From assembly GCF_947507565.1 (NCBI RefSeq), contig NC_089185.1:1-64000 (forward strand): a DNA stretch of 64,000 nt, in the 5' to 3' direction. The notes under the pieces were generated by a model. That model made no database searches, had not been told where the DNA came from, and saw nothing but the letters and a program-made list of their open reading frames with translations. Position 1 is the first letter of the stretch; every line of letters begins with the position of its first letter. Position numbers and translations under genes: made by a program. Below are positions 46,138-58,188 of this stretch, piece by piece. This stretch comes from Oscarella lobularis (lineage: Eukaryota > Porifera > Homoscleromorpha > Homosclerophorida > Oscarellidae).

Positions 46138-48297
46138 ATGAGCTCCGTGCGTCTAATCGTTCGCTTCGACTCGCACCGAGGCACGCCCGTCGACGTCGAT
46201 CCCTCGTTATCCGTCCGTGGACTGAAGGAACAAATCGCTCGCTCGCGCGGACTCCAACCGAGCGACATACGAATCATTTTCAGCGGACGCGAGCTCAAAG
46301 ACGACATGACAATTCGAGTAAGAAGAAGAAAAGGGCTCCTTCCAGGCTCCAGGCCACCCGCACGGGGTCCACCCATTTCTAATAAGTCGCGTGTTTTTAC
46401 TGTAGGACTACGAATTCGACAGGCAAAGCATCGTGCACGTCGTTCGAGGTAGCGCGAATCGGGGACGCTCGCGCGACATCAATTTGCGCCACGTCACCGG
46501 TGCACTAGCCTCGCTCCCGGAAACAAGTGAATTGGGTACGTACACAGTAGATACGATGACGTAGACGCTGCATAGCGACGCAACGTAACGTAACGAAAGA
46601 AATCTTCTCTCGCGCGATGATTGGACACTTGCCTTTTGTGACATCACTCGCGACGTTGACACCATATATGGACGTTGACGCTACCTTACGTCTCCTTACG
46701 TCGCAGCAAGTGTGTTAGGGTCGTTTTTCTCGTCGTTTTAGCGAGCCCAACGAGTGGAGTCAGTGGCGGATCGTCTTCCGCTCCACCGGCGTTTTACGTC
46801 TACTGTAAAAACCCGTGCAATCAGCTGCAACCAGGGAAAATTCGCGTGCGATGTGCTTCATGCAAAGGGGGCACCTTTGTCTTGGATCAAGATCCGTCCG
46901 GATGGGATGACGTGCTTCAATCGGGGAGAATTCGAGGCCGATGTTTGCAGGAGAGTTGCAACGGTCGAACGGCGGTACTGTAGAAAAAATAAAAATTCAA
47001 TGATCAATACCTAATAATTATTTTTCTCAGGAATTCTATTTTAAATGCAGTGCTCATCCGACCGACGAAAAAGATTTCAGCATGCCTTTGTATCTCATAC
47101 GAACGAATACATTGAACGTTCCCTGCATCACATGTGGAGATGAGCAGTACACACAACATCATGTCTATGGATTATATACATATGTATTTATGTATTTATA
47201 GGGAACAGGTGCTCGTTTTTCCGTGTGCTTCCATGCACGTGATTTGCACCGAATGCTTTGCCCAATATTGCATTACAAAACTCAATGACAGGCGTTTTAT
47301 TGAGACTCCTGATCATGGCTACACACTCGCCTGTCCAGGTTGGATCAAATTTTTAATTAATTAAATATTGAGATTGGCTTGCGCTTTAGCTGGATGCGAA
47401 AATTCTCACATTCACGAAGTTCATCATTTTCGTCTTCTTGGCCCCGAACAGGTCAGCAGATACAATTAGAAAATTAATTAATTAATTAATTAATTAATTA
47501 ACCATCTTTTTTAGTATGAAAGATATCAGCGTTTTGCCACGGAAGAATGCGTTCTTCAAATGGGAGGCATTCTCTGCCCACAAACGGGCTGTGGAATGGG
47601 AATTCTTCCAGAAGACGAAAGAAGGAGAATTCGATGTCCTCAATGCTCGGTATAAGAACAAAAATCATTATTGAAATTGTGACGTCATCCATTTAGCACG
47701 TGTTTTGCCGGCTTTGTTATGAGCCCTATCATACGGGCTCTTGCCAGCGCGTCAATGAAGTCGACAGCGAAGTCGAAAGAGCCAGTGTAAGTATTCCATT
47801 ATGTATTTATTAGAATTTATGACGATGATGTTTAGCAATATGCTGTGGATCCTGAACGAGCTGAAATGGCGCGCTGGGACTCAGAGTCACGTGAAACTAT
47901 TCATAAAACGACAAAGCCATGTCCCAGCTGTCGCGTACCCATCGAGAAAAACGGTAAGAGTACATCCTCGCTTATCTGGACACCTCTGGGTTTCAGGGGT
48001 GTCCGGATAAGAGAAATCTTCTCTTGATTGGACGCCTTCCTTTGTGACATCACTCTCTTTGACCATATATGGAAGATACGTTACGTAACCCTAACGTCCA
48101 TATATGGTCAACGTGAGTGATGTCACAAAGGAAAGCGTCCAATCACGTTACGTCGCGAGGATATACATCTCTCTCTCTCTCTTGCAGGTGGCTGCATGCA
48201 CATGACTTGCCCAAGGCAATCATGTGGACACGAGTGGTGTTGGATATGTGAAAAAGCTTGGACAAGGGAGTGCCAAAGTAGCCACTGGTTTGGATAA
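46138..48297 (+). CDS. PRKN: parkin, RBR E3 ubiquitin ligase
   Basis: About 12 exons from [20 protein letters not shown] (46138) to TAA 48295-48297. The ubiquitin-like domain ends [11 protein letters not shown], keeping the Ser that PINK1 phosphorylates in vertebrate parkin. RING0 follows ([19 protein letters not shown], then [15 protein letters not shown]), then RING1 (CITCGDEQ, then [10 protein letters not shown]), IBR ([15 protein letters not shown], then [14 protein letters not shown]) and RING2 ([20 protein letters not shown], with the catalytic-Cys region [20 protein letters not shown]). The protein ends SSHWFG, keeping the Trp-Phe pair that packs on RING0 but lacking the final two residues of the vertebrate tail. 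Parkin acts with PINK1 in mitophagy. Two introns carry copies of a palindromic repeat. Confidence 0.94.
46580..46700 (+). mobile_element. copy of intronic palindromic element (parkin intron 1 of 2)
   Basis: Contains AACGTAACGTAACG, CGCGCGATGATTGGAC, TTTTGTGACATCACTCGCG and ACCATATATGGACGTTGA, all also present in the long palindrome at 48026-48144. This copy has one arm rather than a clear pair. It lies within the intron that ends at 46740. Confidence 0.6.
47971..48011 (+). repeat. intronic hairpin, 18-bp arms
   Basis: Arms CTTATCTGGACACCTCTG (47971-47988) and CAGGGGTGTCCGGATAAG (47994-48011) pair at 16 of 18 positions around a 5-base loop. They lie in the same parkin intron just upstream of the larger palindrome. 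Confidence 0.85.
48026..48144 (+). mobile_element. MITE-like palindrome in a parkin intron
   Basis: Two 48-base arms (48026-48073 and 48097-48144) are near-perfect inverted repeats, with words GATTGGACGC, CCTTTGTGACATCACTC and GACCATATATGGA. They flank a 23-base centre holding TTACGTAAC. The element fills most of the intron between about 47953 and 48187. Related copies lie at 46580-46700 and 61455-61545. No protein is encoded, so a non-autonomous element is likely. Confidence 0.75.
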
Positions 48298-48403
48298 TTC
48301 AAATTTTAGCTGCGCGTGTTCGCGCGCGTTTTTTGGGGCTTTCTATACGATTTCTTAGACGACGTTGTGTTATCCATATGCGCTACCCAAAAAAATGTCT
48401 TTA

Positions 48404-49309
<906 letters not shown>

Positions 49310-52300
49310 ATGCAGGAAGAAGTGTTCTACAACGAGCTGTTGCCTTACAGCATAAACGCCGAAGCAGACGAGCATTTGAAGAAAATAAAAGCGAACCTCT
49401 CGCGAGCCGTTCTCCTCCGAGAACTTCGTCCGGGAGCTCTTTTTTGGTCAAACGAGCTAATCCAGTAGGAAAAATACAAAAAATCGTAAAGAATAGATAA
49501 CTTTTCCTGCAGATACATGAGATTGTATGGAAGAAGATTCAGCAAAAGCGATCACGTGTTCCTAATCAAATTATTTTACGAACTATTCACTATTCCCGAT
49601 TTGGAACCGTTTCTACTCGAACGATGGGCAACCGTCCTTATAGCCCTATTGAGGCGAGAAACAAAAACTGAAATTAATTAATTAATTATTTTAATTAGAA
49701 AAAAGAAACTTTTGTCTCGCACTGACTTGTCACTTCCTTGGCGTCCTCTCTATCACACAGTCAAGGAAATTATCTACGGAAAAGCTAAAAAAGAGTCTCT
49801 CAAATCAATACCAAGGTCACTCCCCCAAAATTCAAATAATAATTAAATAATTAAATATTTATTATTATTAGACGTTTGGAGGAATTGGCTGGGGAAGTCG
49901 TTTCCGTCGCTCGAGTGTAAGATTAATGTATAGAAACGTAGCTACCTATTTGAGATACATATATACTATCAGTTATTTTCCCGCGTCTTCTACACGTGAC
50001 ATGCTCAACGAGTGGCGTCCCCTATTGTGTCCATTCGACACGGCAATGATGGAAGGCGCCTTCTTTCTTTCCTCCTTTTTGCCGACTCTTCTCTTGCCTG
50101 AAGAAAGAGACCAGGGTTATCCGCTTTGGTTCGATGAGCTTATGGGTCTTTGGGACTCGTGTCGGGGAACGTGGAACGAAGTCAGAAAAATAATTAAAAT
50201 TTTTAATTAAATTATTTAATAATTGATTTAGTCGTGGATGGGTTTGTTTACTCGTTTGGCTTTCGATAACGTGGGTTCTATCGACTGGGAGCCTCACATT
50301 TCAAAAGTTGGGGGGGAATTTTTCAGTCTTGCTACAAACGAACTGTTATTCCTATTTCCTTCATAGATTTTCTCTAGAATCTTGAAATCATTTGGAATAG
50401 GAAAAGCGCCTTCCACCCACCCAGGAAATTTGATATCAATGCTCAAATCTTCTCGCTTAACATCACACAAAGAAGTATTGATTACATATCTCTTGGTAAA
50501 CCAATAAATGTAATTAATTAATTAATAAAAATGACGTCATCATTTAGGGCGGGGGCAGCTCAACTCAAGAGCATCTCACCGCTCTTTTCAACGTTCTAGA
50601 ACCCTATTGTCATCCATCAAAATCCGGCTCAGCAAACGTGCGACATTTAATTAATTAATTGAATTAATTTATTTAATTATTATAGATTCTGATTGCTCCA
50701 TTTCTTTCCGCCCTTCCTCAACTATTCGTACTTCGGCTTCATAAGGAGAAAAAGTCTTCTCCGACGTGGTTTGATACAATTCCTGATCAAGCAAGGCTCA
50801 CAGAAGCGGATATCGATGCATTTGTGAAATCAATCAAGCCATCCATCATGTTAGCGCTCTTCAACAAATCAGCAAGTTTCAGTGCAACATTTGCTTTGAA
50901 ACATCTCGCTTCATTGCGACCAACGGAAATTCTTCCTCTACTACTCGAAAGGCAATCATAATAAATAATATTTTTTATTGATTATCTTATTCATACTAGG
51001 ACTTATTTCTCTTTGGAGACGTTGACTGAACCGCATCAACTTCACGCGACGCTGCGCAGTCTCGCCTGCGTCTCGCGTTTCTTGGTCGACAGGAAACGAT
51101 TTCCTGAAGGACCGAGTCACGTGATACCATTGCTCAATCTCGTTCTGCCAGGAATCGATCCCAATGATCACATCAAGACAATTGTATAAAATGTCTATAA
51201 TTGAATTATTTAATTAATGTAATTTTAGTCCGCGTGCACGTTTATATCAATGGTCGCTTCTTTGGTTCCTTTTGTCGATTGCTCTGTGACTCCTCAGCAT
51301 CGAGACGACCTAACAGAAGTATCTATTTCCTAATAATTATCTATTTAATCTAATTGATTTTTTAGGATGAAAAAGATCTTTGTCTAGCCACGGCTCAATT
51401 TGAAGAATTCCTCGTTAATTTTCTTGATCGTTGTTTTTCCTTGATTGAAAATAGCAAACAAGAACAGCCCTCTTCTCGAGCCGAGACAAAGACGTCGTCT
51501 TCTCCACTTTCGTCTCTATTCAATTACGAAAATCTGATCGGAAGTGCCATTTTCTCTGCACTACAGACCATTTTCAGTCAATCGTCGCCTCAATTATTTC
51601 AAGTAGAAATCCCCGGATGTAAAATTAGAATTTTTCTAGCTAGAGAAATTCGCAACTAGGTTTGTTTGAAACGTTTGTTTGCTTTTACGACTTCTCACGT
51701 ACTCGAAGCGGAAGTAGCGGGGAAAATGTGCGCGGCCATGTGCAGAGCAGCAGCAAAGGTACACATTGTAGCAAGCACGCATATAAACAGATTCAAATTC
51801 CTATTCAAATCAAAGGCTTATCCTGAAATGACTCTCAAAACTTTTCTACCCTATTGCACTCAGATTGTAGAACGACTAACATCCGGTACGGTATATTTAA
51901 TTAAAAAATAAACATTTCGAATATTTAATTTTAGACAGTGAGAGTCGAGAAGCCGAACATTCGGAACCGGAACTGATTTGGATACTTCAGCTACTATCCG
52001 AAGTTCGTCCATCACGTCATCTTTTAGAAATAAATATATAATAGTTATTAATAGCTTAGCCACTGCCAAAGCAAAGCACTTCTATTATACGAAACGGAAT
52101 TGAAAACGGTTCTCGAAGCGTCTTTGCATTTGAAATGCAACGAAGCATCAAAGCGAGCCCAACACGTCAGCCAATATCTTGTATAGATAAAAAGGTATTT
52201 ATTATCTATTGATTTTAAGATGTTGCACGGGACATTGCACTCACTTGTATCCATTTCGCATTCGGAGTATCGAAACGTTCCGTTTGACTTTTCCGCCTCT

Positions 52301-55300
52301 CCTCAAGATCATCTCTATATTCACGTATTGATTTATAATTATTATTAGTTACGGTATTCGCTTGCAGTTTTGATACACATAGGATTGGGGTAGAACGTTG
52401 GATAAGAAAGATCTCGATTTACATTGGCACAAACCTTCGGAAGACGAACTTCAGATGGCAAAACGACTCCTAGATGAATTTCTCTTACCAGAAATTAAAA
52501 ATCTTCAAAGCATCGTTTCCAATGATAGCGGAGAAACAATGACTAGCAGGTAAATAGACCCCCATACTTTAGAAGGACTCTAGCACTTCTTATTTTCTTA
52601 GAGACGACTTCTATCGAATTTTGAACATCAGTCATTACGCCATAATGGGAGCAACAACAATATTACCCGCTTTGAAGGGAGATCTCGTGGAGGAAATGTA
52701 ATATTTTATAATATATTGGATTTGACGTCACCGTTTTTTTTCTTTAGCGTTCCCAGCGCCGTTTCAGCAGAGAAACACGTTGTAGCTTACGAACGTCCTG
52801 GTAAGATTTATCTAGTAGTCAATCTTAATATCAAAATCCGCGTAGAAATCGATCTGGACCCCGAATTCAATAGAGAATCTTTTGCCCATCTATTCCATTC
52901 GGTTTTGCGTATGTTACTAGTCGCGAGACGAAGTGTAGCGACGAGATTTTGCATCATAGAACACGTTTTGACGAAACGAGAAGACGATACTAAGTCGATG
53001 ATTCAAATCGCTACAGTTCGTCAAGCGAATTTCGCAATAGCCTATATTTAATTAAATATTAGACTATGCGGATGCTTCTCGTCGATTTTGGCGTCACAAA
53101 AACAGAATACGACATGGAGTAAAAAATCATTTGACTAATAATATTCTCACGAATTCATTTTCAGATGGAAATCATTTGACACAGTAAAAAAACTTTTGGC
53201 TGACAAGGTAAAAATTTTTCAATATCAAACGCCCTAAAGATTCGAAATTTGCTCTAGTTGAGCGGAAGAAAATTTATCAGGCAACTGTACATCGACAGAG
53301 CAAAGTTGCAACACGAGGTAGAATTTAATTATATATCTAAAATCTTTCTTTTTTAAAATCTTTCGTTTTTAGCGCAGAGTTGTTGAACACAAACGTTGTC
53401 AGTTCACTAAAACGCATCTCCTTCTCACAAAAGATCTTTTTCAATTGTCAACGAGCTCCTACACTGAGGTGGTCACGTGACGTCTATATAAAAATACATA
53501 ATTCTCCTTTTTTCTTAAAAGGTTCGCTTGAAGTGTCAACAGGCATTAGCCGCTTCTTTCGAGTCATTTCGACACTCGAGTCGCTTTCTTTTGCCGGATC
53601 TCCTCGAAAAATTGAAATCGGCGGATCACATATCTCACGAAGAATTCAAAGTAAGCAACATTGTAGCCACCGCTCTCGCGAGAATCCACGCTATCGCCAC
53701 AGGGCGCACTCTACATTCTTTTGACTACGAGATGCGTGTACTTGTGCTATGGCCAATGGGACACCCTGGCCAAGATTTGGCCTGCATTGGTGCAAGTAGG
53801 AGCGCACTTTATCTAGCTAAATTTCACGTATAGAAACGCTGCGTACTTTAGGCCGATCATTCGGAAAAACCCTCTGTTCTCTCTCTCATTAATCAACTGA
53901 TTGGCAATATAGGACATCGTTCGAATAGTCCTGCAATACGGCATTATGTATAAGGGTCTCACTCGCATGTTCTTTCCTTATAAAAGGCGCTTTTCTTCAG
54001 GTTTCCAATAGTTGTCTTGACGCAGCCAAAGCTCTTCTGGCCGTATCGGGTGAGACAGCAACTGAATCCGATATAGAAGAAGGCGAAAAGCGTCTCAAAG
54101 CGAAAAACGAACAAACGCTGCAGTAAAATCATAGCCACGCGTCCTACGTAACCCGTTTTATTTTTTTCTCCTAGAATCTATGAGGGCCTTGTGGAAAAAT
54201 TGGTCACTTTGGCTGAGAGTGGAAATCTGTGAGGGGAGAGCGCAGAATCGTGATGGCATACGTGAGTTTTTTTAGGCGATGGAAATACGTCGAATTTTGC
54301 AACGCTCTACTGACTCTTCTCGTTCGCTACGACGTCACTTTGCCGACGTCTGCGGTGCGATTATCAGTGCAGAATCTCACTCACGAATCCCTAAGGCTTA
54401 GGAAGGTAACCTGAGGGTTCTTTTAAAAAAACAAGGGGGATTCTGAGCTTAAGCTAACATAGGTTGCCATCAGCACGGTGGGAACGATCCTAAGACAGCA
54501 GAAAAGAGCGAATTCTGCTCTTCCTCTCGATCCCAAGCAAGTTACTCAAGTGCAATGGCATTCCACTGCTCTACAGCCGGGAGACAGAGAAGACAATCAA
54601 TGGCAAGTCGCTTAATTCGTTTTCTATTGAAAACGACAAGAGATTGCACTCAGGCATCGCTATGAGAAATTACCAAAGACTGAAGAGTCATGGAAATCGT
54701 GCATTTTTGTTGATAAACCTCATCTAGGATACTACACGTGGCCAGAGTATGCGTTGCCTTGGAAATATCTCTGGAATCGATAGAAAGTGACTTATTTCTA
54801 GACCTTTGCTTGTTTACTCTGGCGAGACGGAGCGTGCTAGGGTGCTCGAACCGGTAAGCAATTGAATTGAATCTAAATTCTATATTTTATTTGAATGCGC
54901 AGGGAGAACGCGTGATTTACGACGCTTTCACGTCGCAGGAATTTGTCGACAAACTGGTCGAATTCTTCTCGTTGGAAGACCGCAAAGGAAGAGACAAATT
55001 CGACGAAAAACGATTTCGAATGTTCAAGGTGAGTACATTTACACGTATAGCCAGATCATTCCAGTAGCCACGAGATTTGTTGACTGGATTGATCCCCATC
55101 CGGGCCCCTCCCCCATTGTGACGCACGAAATGACATAACCGGTGTTGCCAAACAAAGCAGTGCTTTCATTTCGCTTCGCAATTGATGACGCATGTAGTTC
55201 CGGTAGGCGGTGACTCAGCACGTGCCTGATGGGCCAACTAAAAACAAAAGCACCATCATACGCACGTCATTCGAGCGCCGCCGCCGCAGTTTCGATACAA

Positions 55301-58102
55301 GTGTTGCACAAAAATGAGCGAAGCTTTCTTCGACCAATACGAACACTACAATTTTGACGTCGAATCGACGTCAATTTCGCGTTCGCGCAAAGGCCGAACC
55401 AAGAGAGAAGCGAACGAGAGATCGAATCGATTCGATCCGTCAGGAAACGTTCGTAAAACGGTCTTAAAACTGCGCAACACCGAACAGAAACGCAAAGCCG
55501 AACGCTTACGCCATCGATTGAGATCGGAATAAATTACGATCGGCGGCCAAATGACCGCGCTGCTCGACCCGACCCCAAAACGATTCACTGGAAAGAGATA
55601 AACTGCCGCGAGGCGAAATGAGCGAAAGCACTGCTTTGTGTAGATAGATAGATAGACAGACTTTTACATGTAGCGTCTTCCTTTCGTTTTTTGTTTGTGA
55701 TGAAAGAAATGTATCTAATGAGTGAGCGCCTTCGTTGCTATGACCGGCTTGCTTTAGCTGGCCGAGCGCCAAATACCTTACGTGATTGTTCTAGAAACTT
55801 CCTCCTTTTCATTGAACTAGGGGCTGTTTCGAAACCATGGTGAAGCTGCTCTAATCCCCTTCAAGTCCCATTTGCAGAGACTCTGCGCCGATCAACAGGT
55901 TTGGAGTCCCTCCTTCGGGGGACTCAGCTCGTGGGAGTCTCCTTTATCTGTTCGTACATAGGATAGTAGCCAGCGCTGCGCAGCTGAAATCACCGCCGGA
56001 GTCGTTCGCGGATCGAAACATTGGCCGTTTGCAAAGGTTAATTCGCGGGCGCGACGTACGGCGCAATCTGTTCGCAGCCGTTGTACGACTTCGTTATTGC
56101 TAGATAAGCGAGCTGTGGGAATTTCTCTTACCCTGTCTGGATTCTGTTTTGACTCAAATCAACGTGGAAACATTCGACGATTGGGGATCGTGCATCGCCT
56201 CCTGTTCGGTATAGAGACCCCGCCCCCGCCCCGCCCCTCTCCGCCCCCCTAGTCCCCATTTTCAGGCAAACAGAGACCCCAGACGACTCCATTGGCTTTT
56301 CGAGTTTCTTTCGCGTTTGCGATTGGACGAGGGAAAGGGCTCCTTTAAAGACACGGCGTAATAACATTCGAGTCTTTTTTCGCAGTTCTTCATTCTTTTT
56401 GTGCCTTATTAGCCAATTGTATCTGCTCCAAGGAGCCGTTGAGCAACAAGAGTGGCGAGTCCCAGCACTGCACCACGCCCTCTTAAATCAACTCAAACCG
56501 TATTTGAACCACTCTTACAAATTAGTTCGAGATAGAATTGGCAGGTAGAAGAAAATTTCACGATGTTTTGTGAATGAGACTTTTTTTGATTTCAGTTTTC
56601 TCTCGACAATCTTTTACTTCGAAATCAAATTGCCCAATGGAGGAGGATCCCAATTGCAGCCGAAGCTGAGCGAATTCATCAAATTCATCACACCCCAACT
56701 CAAACTGATACCAAGAAAAGAAGGAGATGACGTCACAGACGGTCCCGTTATAGATATGAAAGGAACAATGTCATTCGTCGACGAAAAAGAGGAAGAAAAG
56801 GTGAAAGAAGAAGCAGACGGAGCCGTACGACTCTTCAAGACAAGTGCACTATAAAAAAGTAATCAATTCGTAGCAGAATCTATTTATTTTAGTACTGAAT
56901 TGGATATTTGGCCACACGAAAGGACACCAACCGCTGCCACCGTCCCTATTTCGCCTTTTACCTTACGTATAGTTCCCACGCAAATATTTGTCTTTTTGCG
57001 TTGAATCTCTCTCTCTCTCTATTCAGATTCTTCACTGCAAGTCCTATGATGACGATAAAGAACTTGAAGCCCTTTCGACGACGGTGAGGACGACTGTACT
57101 AAGCTGATTGGCCAACTAACTGAGTAAACATTTTAAACAGGCACTATCTTTCATAGCTACTTCGCCACTACCAGAAGAATCCATTGAACCCGCACTTGAA
57201 GCTATTGAAACGGTACGTGTTTAATTAAAAACGAGTCAAGTGTTTAGCTTATCCCCTCTCTTTCTTATAAAGGTTCTTCAAGGCTCTTCTTGGAAGGCAG
57301 TCTGCGCTGCCCTCAACTTTCTTTCCGTATGCATTTCCTACTTGAAAGTTGTCATGTGACGATTTATACATATAGGGCATGGTACTTCGAAATCTGTTTC
57401 TTTTGCGACAGAAATGCGTCAATCGTATCCAGACCATGGTTCTGCAGCTTTTCCAGAGCCAACGTCTTGAGGTACACTGGGCTATAGAGATGTACTATAC
57501 TACTCTGCATTTGTTTTGAAGGTACGTGAACGTAGTTGTGACGTTTTGCGTCAGTTGCTTCAATGCAGATTCATCTCCTTGACGTCATCGTTGATAGTGA
57601 GAACATTTGAGAGGGGGGAGACTTTCGTAATGGAATAATTTAGGAGCATTTTAACAAATTGGCCTCTACTGAACTACCAAAGCAAAAGGGAAATAGAAAA
57701 GGCAACGGTTCCGGCGGAAAAGGTTGGAAACGAGAGAGGAGTCTATATGCACTCATTTTTTCAGCATCTTTTTTTCAGCTCTTGCAAATAGGCACGCTGG
57801 AGTGTTAGGTCTTTCAGCCTGCGTCAGAGCGTTTCCCTATTCTATTCCTGAAGCGGGTCCAGATATGTTGATGACGTTGGCCAATCACGTGAATGATCCA
57901 GCCTCGATTCAGGCAATTAACACTCTTGATCAACTGTGTAACAATACTCTGAATTGTTTTTGTATAGGAAACGGTTCGAAAAACCGTTGCTAACTTCAAG
58001 GACAGTCACCGAGACGATTGGGAGTTTCACAAGAGACATTTCACTGAAGACCAATTGGCTACACTATCAGGTTTGCTTGTATCTCCAAACTATTACATTT
58101 GA
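49310..58102 (+). CDS. PSME4: PSME4 / PA200 proteasome activator
   Basis: A very long gene of about 40 or more short exons. The start at 49310 ([20 protein letters not shown]) aligns with the first conserved segment of PA200, and no upstream in-frame ATG exists. Landmarks: [145 protein letters not shown] and the C terminus ending VSPNYYI, with TGA at 58100. The final Tyr-Tyr-x end matches the motif (human YYA) that opens the 20S gate. PA200 is a HEAT-repeat ring that caps the proteasome and favours acetylated histones. A NUPR1-like gene lies within the intron 55030-55819. Confidence 0.93.
55314..55532 (+). CDS. NUPR1: NUPR1-like stress protein nested in a PSME4 intron
   Basis: An intronless 72-residue frame with ATG at 55314. 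The N-terminal part is acidic/aromatic ([19 protein letters not shown]). The C-terminal part is the NUPR basic block [20 protein letters not shown], then [17 protein letters not shown]. This matches the [12 protein letters not shown] and KLQNSERKKR parts of vertebrate NUPR1, a small disordered chromatin-associated stress protein. The gene lies entirely within one PSME4 intron on the same strand. The flanking PSME4 exons (ending FRMFK, resuming [15 protein letters not shown]) are continuous without it. A CACGTG E-box lies near 55217. Confidence 0.85.
   Translation: MSEAFFDQYEHYNFDVESTSISRSRKGRTKREANERSNRFDPSGNVRKTVLKLRNTEQKRKAERLRHRLRSE
55533..55819 (+). other. rest of the PSME4 intron after NUPR1
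   Basis: Probable NUPR1 3' UTR and the remainder of the PSME4 intron, which ends at the acceptor TTGAACTAG near 55820. It includes a short GATA run (about 55643-55655). No other gene is seen. Confidence 0.4.
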
Positions 58103-58188
58103 GAACGCATGCGCCAATATGTATGAGAGAAATGCTAATTTAGTCGCGAAGCGATATTGCCACGTGATCACGCACACCTCTCTACTCA

